A stretch of DNA of 64,000 nucleotides from positions 496,001-560,000 of the forward strand of contig NZ_CAHLAR010000004.1 in assembly GCF_903652925.1 (NCBI RefSeq), given 5' to 3'. Below are positions 45,660-56,478 of this stretch, piece by piece. Position 1 is the stretch's first letter. Each line of letters begins with the position of its first letter. The position numbers and the translations under genes were made by a program. This DNA comes from Achromobacter anxifer (GTDB taxonomy: Bacteria > Pseudomonadota > Gammaproteobacteria > Burkholderiales > Burkholderiaceae_B). The notes beneath the pieces were generated by a model, which saw only the letters and a program-made list of their open reading frames with translations, searched no databases and was not told the DNA's origin.

Positions 45660-47882
45660 ATGTCGTCCGTTCTTCCCCCGCCCCGTGCGCTGCCGCGCCG
45701 GGCGAACCCGCTCACCCTGGCCGTCCAGGCAGCACTGCTGTGCTCTGCCCTGGCTCACCACGCCGCCAGCGCCCAATCCGCCGCCGGCGCCTCCGCCAGC
45801 TCCGAAGAGGCAGCCGAACTCCCCGCCGTAACGGTCAGCGGGACCGGCATTCCTGGCACCACCGAAGGCACGCATGCCTACAACACCGAGGCCATGAGCA
45901 CCGCGACGGGCCTGACGCTGTCGCCGAAGGAAACGCCGCAATCGGTCAGCGTGGTCACGCGCCAGCAGATCGAGGACCAGGGGCTGCAGGACACCGGCTC
46001 CATTCTGGCCAGCGCGCCCGGCATCTCCGTCACGCGCAGCGACAGCAACCGCCTGTCGTTCTCGGCGCGCGGCTTCGCCATCGACAATTTCCAGTTCGAC
46101 GGCCTGAACGCGCCCATCCTGAGCCAATGGAACTACGGCTCCACCGACATGGACGCCGCCATCTACGACCGGGTGGAAATCGTGCGCGGCGCCACCGGCT
46201 TGATGACCGGTTCGGGCAACCCATCCGCTGCGGTCAACTTCATCCGCAAGAAGCCGCTGCGGGAATTCGCGCTGTCCGGCAGCGCCAGCGCCGGCAGCTG
46301 GGACAATGTGCGCGGCGACGTGGACCTGTCCGTGCCGTTGACCGAAAACGGCCGCATCCGTTCGCGCGTCGTGGCCGCCTACAGCCAGGGCGACGACTAC
46401 GTCACCTTCCTGGACTCCCGCAAGCGCACGCTGTACGGCGTCATCAGCGCGGACCTCACGCCCGACACGCTGCTCACCGCCGGCGTGGAATATCTGCGCA
46501 ACCAAAGCCATGGCTTCGGCAGCGGCTTTCCGCTGTTCTACTCGGACGGCTCGCGCACCAGCTTCAACCGTTCCGTGGCCAACAACACGCCCTGGGCGCG
46601 CATCGATACGGAATCGACCACGACCTTCGTCGACCTGAGCCATCGCTTCGCCAATGACTGGAAGGTGCGCGCCGCCTACAGCCACAACGACGGCGAATAC
46701 CGCATGAAGCAGCTCTACCGCGGCGGCTATCCGGACCGCGTGACGGGCGCCGGGATGAGCAGCAGCTTCAACAATTACGACGGCGACCGCAAGCGCGACG
46801 ACATCAACCTGACGTTGTCCGGACCGTTCCAGCTGTTCGGCCGCAAGCACGAACTGGCCCTGGGCTGGATGAGCGTGGACGACCACAGCGACATCGGTCA
46901 GTACCTCCAGACGGGCGCCAAGCCCGCCATCGGCAGCTTCTTCGACTGGCGCCAGGACCATATCGCCGAACCCGCGTGGTCCAGCCGCAAGACGCCCGCC
47001 GACGACATGCGCGTCAAGCAGACCGGCACCTATGCCGTGGGCCGCTTCTCGTTGGCCGATCCGCTGCACCTGATCGTGGGCGGACGCTGGAGCAACTGGG
47101 AGACGAACCAGACCTACTTCGGCAGCAAGCGCCAATACAAGATCAACGACCAGTTCACGCCCTACGCCGGCCTGATCTACGACATCGACAAGACCTACAC
47201 CGCCTACGCCAGCTACACCGAGATCTTCCAGCCGCAGAATGCGCGCACGCCCAGCGGCTCCATCCTGCCGCCCATCGACGGCAAGAGCTACGAGATCGGC
47301 CTGAAGGCGTCCTACCTGGACGGCCTGCTCGACGCCGCCGTGTCGCTGTACCAGACCCGCCAGAACAACCTGGCGCAGGCCATTCCCGGCGAGTCGGTCA
47401 TCGGCCTGCCCGGCACGCAGGCCTACCGCGCCGCGTCGGGCGCCAAGGTCGAAGGCTTCGAGCTGGAAACCACCGGGCAGATCATGCCCAACTGGAACAT
47501 CGCGGCCAGCTACACCCACTTCACCGCCAAGGACGCCGACGGCAAGCCTATCAACACCAGCCATCCGCGCAGCCTGTTCAAGCTCTACACCACCTACCGC
47601 CTGCCCGGCGACCTGAACCGGCTGACGGTGGGCGGCGGCATGGACTGGCAAAGCCGCATGTACCAGTCCGCCGCCAGCCCGCGCGGCAATGTCGACGTGG
47701 AGCAAGGCAGCTACATGCTGGTGAACCTGATGGCGCGCTACGAGTTCAGCAAGCAGCTCTCGGCCACCGTCAACGTCAACAACCTGTTCGACAAGAAGTA
47801 CTACGACCAGATCGGCTTCTTCAGCCAGGGCTGGTGGGGGGCGCCCCGCAACGTTATGCTGACGCTCCGCGCGCAGTACTGA
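45660..47882 (+). CDS. TonB-dependent ferric siderophore receptor
   Basis: A 740-residue outer-membrane receptor. Signal peptide to about 38 (ALAHHAASAQ), a likely TonB box around LPAVTVSG, plug domain (KETPQSVSVVTRQQIEDQGLQDTGSILASAPGISV) and 22-strand barrel ending LRAQY with terminal aromatic Tyr. Plug features such as RGFAIDNFQFDGLN resemble FauA/FpvA-type hydroxamate or catecholate receptors; the siderophore is not identifiable. GGAG precedes the ATG at 45660; upstream codons to 45579 are rejected as they precede the signal peptide. No FpvA-style signalling domain is present. Confidence 0.92.
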   Translation: MSSVLPPPRALPRRANPLTLAVQAALLCSALAHHAASAQSAAGASASSEEAAELPAVTVSGTGIPGTTEGTHAYNTEAMSTATGLTLSPKETPQSVSVVTRQQIEDQGLQDTGSILASAPGISVTRSDSNRLSFSARGFAIDNFQFDGLNAPILSQWNYGSTDMDAAIYDRVEIVRGATGLMTGSGNPSAAVNFIRKKPLREFALSGSASAGSWDNVRGDVDLSVPLTENGRIRSRVVAAYSQGDDYVTFLDSRKRTLYGVISADLTPDTLLTAGVEYLRNQSHGFGSGFPLFYSDGSRTSFNRSVANNTPWARIDTESTTTFVDLSHRFANDWKVRAAYSHNDGEYRMKQLYRGGYPDRVTGAGMSSSFNNYDGDRKRDDINLTLSGPFQLFGRKHELALGWMSVDDHSDIGQYLQTGAKPAIGSFFDWRQDHIAEPAWSSRKTPADDMRVKQTGTYAVGRFSLADPLHLIVGGRWSNWETNQTYFGSKRQYKINDQFTPYAGLIYDIDKTYTAYASYTEIFQPQNARTPSGSILPPIDGKSYEIGLKASYLDGLLDAAVSLYQTRQNNLAQAIPGESVIGLPGTQAYRAASGAKVEGFELETTGQIMPNWNIAASYTHFTAKDADGKPINTSHPRSLFKLYTTYRLPGDLNRLTVGGGMDWQSRMYQSAASPRGNVDVEQGSYMLVNLMARYEFSKQLSATVNVNNLFDKKYYDQIGFFSQGWWGAPRNVMLTLRAQY

Positions 47883-47968
47883 CCAGGGAGCGCCATTCGG
47901 CCCGCCTGCCGTGGAGCCCGGCAGCGCCCGGGCGCCGCGACCCGCGCGCTATTCTTTCAGGAGTATCG

Positions 47969-48379
47969 ATGGAAGTCTCCCTGGGTGGAAGAATGGGCGG
48001 CCCCGAGGCCGGAGTCGCCTGGCTCGCCGGCATCGTCCAGCTTCGACCGAAGCTGAAGTCCGCGCTGGCGGACCTGTCCGTCGACGGCCTGCGAACCATC
48101 GATGTCGAATTGTGGATCGGCGGCAGCATCACCGACTACGGACCGGACGGCTTTTCTTCCACCGCCAAGTACTACGCGAAGAAGGAGTCCTTGCTGCTTG
48201 CCATCTCCGTGCCCCAGGCGGTGGCGGCGGCCGCCACGCAAGAGCGCCCGGACCAGGCCTTGCGGGGCTGGCTGGCCGACGGCTTCAATTCCGCCAAGCT
48301 CCCGCGCAGCGCCCAGAAGCTGCCCTTTGCCCTCATTGCGCAGACCGTCCAATCCGCCCTGGACATCACCCGGCAGTGA
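47969..48379 (+). CDS. Conserved-looking hypothetical protein
   Basis: A 136-residue soluble protein with no signal peptide or hydrophobic segment. CAGGAG (47959-47964) gives a strong ribosome site. Segments such as RTIDVELWIGGSITDYGPDGFSSTAKYYAKKESLLLAISVP suggest alternating beta strands. It follows the siderophore receptor by 86 bp and could share its transcript, ending at a terminator 20 bp later. I do not recognise the family. Confidence 0.72.
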   Translation: MEVSLGGRMGGPEAGVAWLAGIVQLRPKLKSALADLSVDGLRTIDVELWIGGSITDYGPDGFSSTAKYYAKKESLLLAISVPQAVAAAATQERPDQALRGWLADGFNSAKLPRSAQKLPFALIAQTVQSALDITRQ

Positions 48380-48398
48380 CGGAAACCGCCTGGAAATG

Positions 48399-48424
48399 AA
48401 AAAGCCCGCCGAAGCGGGCTTTTT
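48399..48424. terminator. Bidirectional terminator between hypothetical gene and ABC operon
   Basis: An 11-bp stem AAAAAGCCCGC / GCGGGCTTTTT with CGAA loop. A runs on one side and T runs on the other end both convergent genes. Confidence 0.9.
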
Positions 48425-48441
48425 GCTGCAACGCCAGCGTG

Positions 48442-49227
48442 TCAGAGCATGTGCGCCAGGAACTCGCGGCTGCGGGCCTCTTGCGGCGCGCGGAAGAAGT
48501 CCGCCGAGGGCGCTTCCTCGATGATGCGGCCTTCGTCCATGAAGATGACCCGGTGCGCCACTTCGCGCGCAAAGCCCATTTCATGGGTCACGACCAGCAT
48601 GGTCATGCGCTCGTCGGCCAGCTGCTTCATGGTGCGCAGGACTTCGCCGGTCAGCTCGGGATCCAGCGCCGAGGTCGGCTCGTCGAACAGCATGATGTCC
48701 GGCTCCATGGCCAGCGCGCGGGCGATCGCCACGCGCTGCTTCTGGCCGCCGGACAGGCGCGTCGGATAGTTGTCGCGCTTGTTCAGCAGGCCGACCTTGC
48801 GCAGCAGTTCTTCCGCCTTGGGAATGATCTGGGCGCGCGACATGCCCTTGACGATGATGGGCGCCTCGATGATGTTCTGCAGCACGGTCATGTGCGGGAA
48901 CAGGTTGAACGACTGAAACACCATGCCCATCTTGCGGCAGATGCGGCGCACATCGGCGTCGCTGGCGTACTGGCGGTGGCCGCCGGGCACCGCCCGGACC
49001 ATCGCTTCGCCTTCGACCTCGATGCTGCCTTCGTCTATGGTTTCAAGGTGGTTCAGGCAGCGCAGGAAGGTGCTCTTGCCCGAGCCCGACGGCCCGATCA
49101 CCGCCACCACCTCGCCCTGGCCCAGGCTGAGCGACACCCGGTCCAGCACGCGGTTGGAGCCGAACGACTTGGTGATGTCGCGGGCCTCGATCATGACGGG
49201 ACGCCCGGACGGGGAATTACTGGTCAT
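48442..49227 (-). CDS. Polar amino-acid ABC transporter ATPase (GlnQ family)
   Basis: A 261-residue ATPase. Walker [10 protein letters not shown]-loop [12 protein letters not shown], signature [15 protein letters not shown], Walker [17 protein letters not shown] use the ATG at 49227, which overlaps the end of the permease gene; alternatives are 49236 and 49194 (MIEARDIT), and no good ribosome site decides. It energises the permease encoded just before it. Confidence 0.93.
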   Translation of the reverse strand: MTSNSPSGRPVMIEARDITKSFGSNRVLDRVSLSLGQGEVVAVIGPSGSGKSTFLRCLNHLETIDEGSIEVEGEAMVRAVPGGHRQYASDADVRRICRKMGMVFQSFNLFPHMTVLQNIIEAPIIVKGMSRAQIIPKAEELLRKVGLLNKRDNYPTRLSGGQKQRVAIARALAMEPDIMLFDEPTSALDPELTGEVLRTMKQLADERMTMLVVTHEMGFAREVAHRVIFMDEGRIIEEAPSADFFRAPQEARSREFLAHML

Positions 49228-49870
49228 ATTTGGCATAGCGCTTTTCCAGGTGCTGGAAGAACCACGTCAGGACCAGCGTCATGATGAGATAGAAGGCGGC
49301 CGCGACCAGGAACGGCGTGGTCGTGAAATCGCGCTGCACGATGCCGCGCGCCGTGCGCAGGATGTCGTTGAGCGCCAGCACGTAGATGAGCGAGGTGTCC
49401 TTGACCAGCGTGATGGTCTCGTTGCTCATGGGCGGCAACACCCGCTGCACCATCTGCGGCAGCACGATGCGGCGCAGGGTCTGCAGGTAGGTCATGCCCA
49501 GGACCTTGCTGCCCTCGTACTGGCCGCGGTCCACCGACTGGATGCCGGCGCGGAAGATCTCCGCGAAATAAGCCGCGTAGTTCAGCGCGAAAGCCACCAC
49601 GGCGGCGGGAAAATCGGGCAACCGCACCCCGATGACGGGCACGAACGGCAGCGCGAAGTAGATGAACAGCATCTGCAGCATCAGCGGCGTGCCGCGCATG
49701 AGCCAGATGTAGCCATTGACCAGGCTGCTGGCCAGCCGCCATTTCGAGATCCGCACCAGCGCCAGCGCCAACCCCAGGGGGACCGCCAGCGCCAGCGTGA
49801 TGAAAAACAGCGTCAAGGTGACTTTCGCGCCTTGCGCCAATGGTCCCAATAGGGAGAGTACGTAGTCCAT
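49217..49870 (-). CDS. Polar amino-acid ABC transporter permease
   Basis: A 217-residue HisMQ-type permease starting [21 protein letters not shown], with the EAA loop ([28 protein letters not shown]). A single permease gene suggests a homodimer. It sits between the receptor gene (149 bp) and the ATPase gene (overlap). The ORF extends 15 codons upstream but the family start fits 49870. Confidence 0.92.
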   Translation of the reverse strand: MDYVLSLLGPLAQGAKVTLTLFFITLALAVPLGLALALVRISKWRLASSLVNGYIWLMRGTPLMLQMLFIYFALPFVPVIGVRLPDFPAAVVAFALNYAAYFAEIFRAGIQSVDRGQYEGSKVLGMTYLQTLRRIVLPQMVQRVLPPMSNETITLVKDTSLIYVLALNDILRTARGIVQRDFTTTPFLVAAAFYLIMTLVLTWFFQHLEKRYAKYDQ

Positions 49871-50018
49871 GCAGTGGGTTCGCGCCGTCAGGGCCTGAGG
49901 CAGGCGCCAGGGCAAGATCGTTTCATGAGTCAGCCCGCCTGGCGCCTGGGCGCTGCGGCGGGCTGAGGATTACAGGGCCAGGCGCCCGGGCTGGATGGCC
50001 ACGGGCGTCCCCTGCTGC

Positions 50019-50807
50019 TTACTTGATGATGTTGGCGCCGAACCACTGGGTGGCGATGCGGCCGGCGGTGCCGTCCTGCTTCATCGAATCCAGGGTCTGG
50101 TTCAGCTTGCCCAGCAGTTCGGTGTCGTCCTTGCGCACGCCGACGCCGTAGTCTTCCGTGCCGAAGTTCTCGTCCAGCACGCGGTATTCGCCGGCGCGCT
50201 TGCTGATCAGGTAGCGGCCCACCACTTCGTCCACCACGATGGCGTCCAGGCGGCCGGCAGCCAGGTCCATCAGCGCGGTGACGTTGTCGCCGAACTTCTT
50301 GACTTCCTTGATCTGGGCCGCGACCGGGTCTTTGGCGATGGCGTCGGTGGCGCTGCTGCCGTCCTGGGCGCCCACGACCTTGCCGGCCAGGTCGGCCTTG
50401 ACCTTCACGGGCGACTCGGTGCCCACGATGATGATCTGGTGGTTGGCCATGTAGGGCGAGGTGAAGCTGATGTTCTTCTTGCGCTCTTCGGTGATGGTCA
50501 GGCCGTTCCACAGCACGTCGACGCGCTTGCCGTTGAGTTCGGCTTCCTTGGCGCTCCAGTCGATGGGCTTGAATTCGACTTCCAGGCCCAGGCGCTTGCT
50601 GGCTTCCTTGGCCATGTCGACGTCAAAGCCGACGATCTGGTTGTTCGAATCGCGAAAACCCATGGGCGGGAAGTTGTCGTCCAGGCCGACCACGACCTTC
50701 TTGGAGGCGGCGGGCGCCTGCGCGCCGGCGGTCGGTTTGTCGCTGGGGCCGCAGGCAGTGAGCAGCGCGGTAGCGGACACGAGGAGTACAGCTGTCAGTT
50801 TTTTCAT
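50019..50807 (-). CDS. Polar amino-acid ABC transporter substrate-binding lipoprotein
   Basis: A 262-residue SBP_bac_3 receptor with a lipoprotein signal (LLTAC at residues about 15-19; Cys would be lipid-modified). VVVGLDDNFPPMGFRD, VDVLWNGLTITEERKKNISFTSPY and DAIVVDEVVGRYLI are typical. A small polar amino acid is the likely ligand. It is the first gene of the leftward operon. The ORF continues upstream in frame through the LysR region, but the ATG at 50807 opens the signal peptide. Confidence 0.92.
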   Translation of the reverse strand: MKKLTAVLLVSATALLTACGPSDKPTAGAQAPAASKKVVVGLDDNFPPMGFRDSNNQIVGFDVDMAKEASKRLGLEVEFKPIDWSAKEAELNGKRVDVLWNGLTITEERKKNISFTSPYMANHQIIIVGTESPVKVKADLAGKVVGAQDGSSATDAIAKDPVAAQIKEVKKFGDNVTALMDLAAGRLDAIVVDEVVGRYLISKRAGEYRVLDENFGTEDYGVGVRKDDTELLGKLNQTLDSMKQDGTAGRIATQWFGANIIK

Positions 50808-50923
50808 AGTTATGGATGCGCCAGGCGCAAGAATGAAGAATGCCGGATTGGCCAGACAAAAAGCCGCGAGCCGGTATTTTAGCGTCCCTGCCGATACCGG
50901 GCATTGGCCCCTCCCGGAGCGCG

Positions 50924-51796
50924 CTATTGGGCCGGGTGAAAACGCTCCAGCAGGCGCAGGAACAGCTCCACCGCGCGGGAACCGGGCCGCGAGACCTCGG
51001 TAATCGCGCAGATCGTGTTCTCGTACATGGGCCCGCCCGGCAGGCGGGTCAGGGCGTACCGCCGCGACACCGAATCGGCGTAGTGGGCAGGCAGCAGGCC
51101 CACGCAGTAGCCCGACGAGACCAGCATGGCGATGGCCTCCAGGCCGGAAGCCTCCGGCCCCCGGGCGAAGCCGTAGGCGCCCAGCGCGTCGTGCACGAAG
51201 GGATGGGAGCGGTATGCCAGCGGCAGGTCGCGCGCGCGGCGCACGCTGCCGCGCGCCACGAAGATCTGGTGACGTTCGATGAACAGGCGCTGGTAGTTGA
51301 AGCCGCTCTCCCGCCGGTACATGCCGCGGATGGCGATCTGGACCCGTCTTTCCCGCAGCGCCTGGTCCAGGTCGTTGAAGGTCATGACGGTGAGCTCCAC
51401 CTTGACGTCGGGCGCTTCTTCCCGCAGGGCCGTCAGCGCCTCGGGGATGCGGCAATCGGCGTCGGTGATGACATGCTCGACCATGCCGATGGACAAGGTC
51501 CCCGACAGCACGCCCCGCACCGCGTCGATTTCGGGACGGATGCGTTCCAGCGATTTCAGGGCGTCTCGCGCCAGCTCCAGCGCGACCTTGCCCGCCTGGG
51601 TCAGCTCGAAACCCGAAGGACCGCGGTCGCACAGGCGCACGCCCAGGGTTTCCTCGACCTCGCGCACATGGCGGCTGATGGACGCCTTGGACATATGCAG
51701 CTGCTTTTCCGCCGCGGCAAAGCCGTTGGCCTGGGCCACGGCGCAGAAAATGCGCAGCGAGCGCAGGTCGCGTTCGGTGAACTCGGGACGGGACAT
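50924..51796 (-). CDS. LysR-family regulator
   Basis: A 290-residue regulator with winged helix at about 9-68 (RSLRIFCAVAQANGFAAAEKQLHMSKASISRHVREVEE) and an effector domain from about 95. It lies between two amino-acid ABC systems and is divergent from the second (51981 onward), which it probably controls. The 51797-51980 divergent region has an AT-rich block (51821-51857) with T6/A7 runs, the likely promoter zone. Confidence 0.9.
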   Translation of the reverse strand: MSRPEFTERDLRSLRIFCAVAQANGFAAAEKQLHMSKASISRHVREVEETLGVRLCDRGPSGFELTQAGKVALELARDALKSLERIRPEIDAVRGVLSGTLSIGMVEHVITDADCRIPEALTALREEAPDVKVELTVMTFNDLDQALRERRVQIAIRGMYRRESGFNYQRLFIERHQIFVARGSVRRARDLPLAYRSHPFVHDALGAYGFARGPEASGLEAIAMLVSSGYCVGLLPAHYADSVSRRYALTRLPGGPMYENTICAITEVSRPGSRAVELFLRLLERFHPAQ

Positions 51797-51980
51797 GGAG
51801 GCTGCCCTGGAAAGGTCTCGTTTTTTGAAACCATACCACTAAAAAAATCATTTTTCACAACCCAGGCCCACGCATACAGTTTCCTCAGCATCGGCGCCTA
51901 GGGGCTCAGACCCCGGCAACCGCAACACGGAACTCCGCCAGCCCGGTGCGGCAACCATGACGACACACAAGGGAAAAATC

Positions 51981-52832
51981 ATGCAGAACCTGTCCAGAAG
52001 GCGTTTTGTCGCGACCTCGCTCGCAGCCGGGGCCGCGCTGGCCCTGCCCTCGCTGTCATTCGCCGAGGGCGGATCGCTGGCCGACATCAAGAAGCGCGGC
52101 AAGCTGACCGTGGGCACCGAAGCCGCCTACGAGCCGTTCGAGTTCGTCGAAAACGGCAAGGTGGTGGGCTATGGCCACGACGTGCTCCAGCTCATGGCGG
52201 CCAAGCTCGGCGTGCAGCTGGAACAGATGAACCTGCCGTTCCAGGGACTGCTGCCCGGCCTCATGTCGCGCAAGTTCGATTTCGTCGCGACCAGCGTGGG
52301 CATCACGCCGGAACGCGCCAGGCGTTTCGCCTTCACGCAGCCGGTGGGCGTGGTCCGCTCGGTGCTGATGGTGCGGGTGGACGACGCCTCCATCAAGCAG
52401 GACGCGGACATCGCCGGCAAGATCATCGGCACCCAGATGGGATCGTCCTCCCAGCCGGTGGCGGAGGAATTCGAAAAGCGGCTGAAGGAACAGAGCGGCA
52501 AGGGCTATGCCGACACCAAGCTGTTCCAGGCCTACCCCGACGTGTCCAACGCGCTGGCCAACAAGACCGTGGACGTGGCGTTGATGCCCTCGAACATCGC
52601 GGCCGTCCAGATGCGCAAGCAGCCCGGCGCCTTCCGCATCGCCGCCGAGATCGGCCAGCCCAAGCTGCTGGCCTGGGTGGCCAACCCCAAGGACCTGGAG
52701 ATCCGCCAGTTCATCAACGACACGTTCGACGAGCTGCGCGCCAGCAACCAGCTGCAGGAATTGCAGAAGAAATGGTTCGGCGCTCCCATGGACACGCCGC
52801 GCAGCAATTACCTGCCTGACGGCGCCATCTAG
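51981..52832 (+). CDS. ABC transporter substrate-binding protein, Tat-exported
   Basis: A 283-residue SBP_bac_3 receptor. The N-terminus has a twin-arginine signal (SRRRFVATSLAAGAALAL), so export is probably folded through Tat. KRGKLTVGTEAAYEPFEFVENGKVVGYGHDVLQLMAAKLG and FDFVATSVGITPERARRFAFTQPVG place it in the polar amino-acid group. AAGGGAAA precedes the ATG. It is first of a six-gene run with two permeases, an arginase-family enzyme, an ATPase and a Rid protein. A guanidino- or amino-acid ligand is suggested by that context. Confidence 0.92.
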   Translation: MQNLSRRRFVATSLAAGAALALPSLSFAEGGSLADIKKRGKLTVGTEAAYEPFEFVENGKVVGYGHDVLQLMAAKLGVQLEQMNLPFQGLLPGLMSRKFDFVATSVGITPERARRFAFTQPVGVVRSVLMVRVDDASIKQDADIAGKIIGTQMGSSSQPVAEEFEKRLKEQSGKGYADTKLFQAYPDVSNALANKTVDVALMPSNIAAVQMRKQPGAFRIAAEIGQPKLLAWVANPKDLEIRQFINDTFDELRASNQLQELQKKWFGAPMDTPRSNYLPDGAI

Positions 52833-52843
52833 GCGGACCTCCC

Positions 52844-53524
52844 ATGCTGGATTGGTTGAATCAGAACGGCGCCCTCGCGCCGTTCCTGCACGGCGTCGTC
52901 TCGGGCACGGCCATCACCCTCGCCGCCTCGGTGGCCGCGTTCGCCATCGGCATCGGCCTGGGGGTGGCGTTGCTGCTGGCGCGCCTGTCCCCCTATGCGC
53001 CCCTGCGCGGGCTGGTCATGCTCTGGGTCAGCGCCATACGCGGCACGCCCGCGCTCATCCACATGCTGATCGCCTACTACGTGGTGCCGCCCTTGCTGGG
53101 CATCTCGGTCTCGCCGCTCGCGGCCGGCATCGGCGCGCTGGCCTGCAACACCAGCGCCTACATCGTGGAGATCCTGCGCGGGGCGCTGGGCACGCTGTCG
53201 GGCGGCCAGGTGGCGGCGGCGCGCGCCCTGGGCATGCGCCACCGGCAGATCTGGCGGTACGTGCTGCTGCCGCAGGTGTTCTACCGCGCGATCCCGCCGC
53301 TGACGAGCGAACTCACCATATTGCTCAAGGCGTCGTCCCTGATGTCCATCATCGCCGTGCCGGAGCTGGCCACGGTGGCGCGCAACGCCACGCTGCAAAG
53401 CGACCTTCCCCTGCAGGTGTTCACCGTGACGGCCGCCGTGTACTTCATCATTCTTTTCTGCCTGTCGGCCGTCTCGCGCCTGTGCGAACGCCGCGTGTCC
53501 AGGATGCTGCCCAATGCCCATTGA
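52844..53524 (+). CDS. Amino-acid ABC transporter permease 1
   Basis: A 226-residue HisQ/HisM-type permease with the EAA loop (GQVAAARALGMRHRQIWRYVLLPQVFYRAIPP). It pairs with the next permease, overlapping by 11 bp. Starts 11 bp after the receptor. Confidence 0.92.
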   Translation: MLDWLNQNGALAPFLHGVVSGTAITLAASVAAFAIGIGLGVALLLARLSPYAPLRGLVMLWVSAIRGTPALIHMLIAYYVVPPLLGISVSPLAAGIGALACNTSAYIVEILRGALGTLSGGQVAAARALGMRHRQIWRYVLLPQVFYRAIPPLTSELTILLKASSLMSIIAVPELATVARNATLQSDLPLQVFTVTAAVYFIILFCLSAVSRLCERRVSRMLPNAH

Positions 53525-54176
53525 TTTCTCACTCGTCGGGCAGTCCGTCCCCGTCCTGCTCAAGGGCTTGCGGATCACGGCCCTGGTCAGCCTCATCGGC
53601 ATTCCGCTGGGCATCCTCATCGGCACGATCGCGGCCTATGCCGCGCAGTCGCGCACGCTGCTGCGCCCGGTGGCGCTGGCCTACGTGGAACTGGTGCGCA
53701 ACATCCCGTACCTGATCCTCGTGTACCTGTCGTTCTTCGGCCTGCCCAAGCTCGGGGTGCCGGCCTCCGCCATGTCGGTGGCCATCGGCTGTACCGCCTT
53801 CTACACCGGCGGGTACTTCTGCGAGGTGCTGCGCGCCGCGCTGAAAAGCGTGCCGCGCGGACAGAGCAGCGCCGCACTGTCGCTGGGCATGACCTATTGG
53901 CAGACGCAGCGCCACATCGTCGTGCCCCAGCTGTTCGGCTTTCTCATCCCGCCCACCACCAGCCTGGTCATCATGATGTTCAAGGACTCGGCGATCTTCT
54001 CGGTGATGAGCCTGCCGGAAATGACCTACCAGAGCAACCTGCTCACGGCCAACACCTTCGCCTACCTCGAAGTGCTGGGCACCACCGCCCTCATCTATTG
54101 GGTGTGCAGCGTGCTGATGGCCGGCGCGGGCCGCCGCCTGGAAACCCTGGTGCGCCGCAACGCGCGCCAGGCCTGA
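53514..54176 (+). CDS. Amino-acid ABC transporter permease 2
   Basis: A 220-residue permease of the same fold; EAA loop RGQSSAALSLGMTYWQTQRHIVVPQLFGFLIPP. Two non-identical permeases make this a heterodimeric system, unlike the one at 49217. It is followed 27 bp later by the arginase-family gene. Confidence 0.92.
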   Translation: MPIDFSLVGQSVPVLLKGLRITALVSLIGIPLGILIGTIAAYAAQSRTLLRPVALAYVELVRNIPYLILVYLSFFGLPKLGVPASAMSVAIGCTAFYTGGYFCEVLRAALKSVPRGQSSAALSLGMTYWQTQRHIVVPQLFGFLIPPTTSLVIMMFKDSAIFSVMSLPEMTYQSNLLTANTFAYLEVLGTTALIYWVCSVLMAGAGRRLETLVRRNARQA

Positions 54177-54203
54177 CCCTCCACCACCCAAGGAAACGAA
54201 GAC

Positions 54204-55159
54204 ATGAGCACCTACACGGTCCCTCCCCGCACCGGCCATCCCACCCTGCTGTACTCCACGCTGGCGCTGGACCTGGACAATCTGCAGGCCGACATCGCCG
54301 TCCTGGGCATGCCCTACGGCTCGCCCTATTCCGCCGCGGACTTCAGCAACGACCAGACCAATGCGCCGACGGCCATCCGCCAGGCCACCGACCGCGTGGT
54401 GCGCCGCCCGGGCCACTACGATTTCGACATCGACGGCCCGTTGCTGCAAGGCCGCGACGACATCCGCTTCGTCGATTGCGGCGACATCATCCCCGACCTG
54501 TCCAAACCCCGCGGCGAACACTACGAACGCGCCGAAGCGGCCGTGCGCCGCATCGCCGCCGCAGGCGCGGTCCCCATCGTGCTGGGCGGCGACCACGGCA
54601 TCACCACGCCCATCCTGCGCGGCCTGGACCAGCAAGGCCCCATCACGCTGGTGCACATCGACGCCCACCTGGACTGGCGCGACGACGTCAACGGCGTGCG
54701 CGACGGCCTGTCCAGCCCGATACGCCGCGCTTCGGAAATGGCGCACGTGGACCGCATCATCCAGATCGGCCTGCGCGCCCAGGGCAGCGGCCGCCCCGAG
54801 GAACTGCAGGCGGCCCGCGCCTATGGCGCCGAACTGGTCACCGCCTATGAGCTGCATGAAATCGGCATGGAAGCCGTGCTCGCGCGCATTCCGGACGGCG
54901 GCAACTACTACCTGACCATCGACGCCGACGGCATGGACCCGTCCACCATGCCGGCCGTGGCCGGACCGGCGCCCGGCGGGGTCACCTTCGTGCAGGCGCG
55001 CAAGCTGATCCACGGTCTGGTGCGCAAGGGGCGCGTGGTGGGCATGGACATCGTCGAGATCCAGCCTGAGAAAGACCTGAACCAGATCTCCTGCATCACG
55101 GCCGGCCGGCTGATCCTGAACCTCATCGGCGCGTCCATCCGCGCGGGGCACTACGACAA

Positions 55160-55163
<4 letters not shown>
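54204..55163 (+). CDS. Ureohydrolase: agmatinase/guanidino-acid hydrolase family
   Basis: A 319-residue arginase-fold Mn2+ hydrolase. Metal ligands are present: His 131 (GGDHG), Asp 153, His 155, Asp 157 (DAHLD), Asp 240 and Asp 242 (DADGMDP). It hydrolyses a guanidino compound to an amine and urea; arginase, agmatinase, guanidinobutyrase and guanidinopropionase are the options and the active-site loops do not decide. The gene is embedded in an ABC importer operon, between permease and ATPase, so it acts on the imported ligand. Its TGA overlaps the ATPase ATG. Confidence 0.9.
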
Positions 55164-55903
<740 letters not shown>

Positions 55904-55948
55904 TTGCCGGGCGGCCCCAGCGCCGTCCGCCACGCACAGGAACCAGAC

Positions 55949-56359
55949 ATGGCCCACACCCGCATCCGCAAATTCAATACCCGCGAAACCTATCCCGAAC
56001 AACGGCTGGACAACGACCTCTGCCAGGCCGTCGTCGCCGGCAACACGGTCTTCCTGCGCGGCCAGATCGGCCAGGACCTGGACAGCCGGGAATCCATAGG
56101 AGTGGGCGACGTGGCCGCCCAGGCCGAAAAGGCCATGGCCAACGTGGCCATGCTGCTGCAGGAGTGCGGCAGCGAACTCGCGCACATCTGCAAGCTCACC
56201 GTCTACCTGGTCGACGTGCGTTACCGCGAGGAGGTCTACAACGTGGTCGGCCGGTGGCTCAAGGGCGTATTCCCCGTTTCCACCGGGATCGTGGTGTCGG
56301 CCCTGGCGCGGCCGGAGTGGCTGGTCGAGATCGACGTCACCGCGGTCATCCCCGGCTGA
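55949..56359 (+). CDS. Rid/YjgF-family protein lacking the RidA catalytic arginine
   Basis: A 136-residue Rid-superfamily protein, start at 55949 (CAGGAA upstream). RidA enzymes deaminate reactive enamine/imines using an Arg after FPAR; here the aligned stretch is FPVSTGIVV with Ser 111 in that place, so the arginine is missing, as in the non-deaminating Rid subfamilies. A trimeric ligand-binding or regulatory role is more likely than imine hydrolysis. It ends the six-gene operon. Confidence 0.85.
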   Translation: MAHTRIRKFNTRETYPEQRLDNDLCQAVVAGNTVFLRGQIGQDLDSRESIGVGDVAAQAEKAMANVAMLLQECGSELAHICKLTVYLVDVRYREEVYNVVGRWLKGVFPVSTGIVVSALARPEWLVEIDVTAVIPG

Positions 56360-56478
56360 GGCGGGAGCGCCAGGCCCCACGCAGCCGGGACGCAGCCGCC
56401 CGCTCTCTGCCCGATCGCGTTCGGCGCAGCGGCGCCATGACCCTGGCCCCGCCCTTCGCCGCGCCCGGACGTCCTCTT

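Noticed and set aside
46976-47968. Frame extending the 47969 hypothetical gene upstream
   Set aside because: Reads the TonB receptor out of frame; CAGGAG and composition change mark 47969 as the start.
50808-51851. Upstream in-frame extension of the SBP at 50019
   Set aside because: Antisense-like shadow over the LysR gene; the lipoprotein signal fixes the start at 50807.
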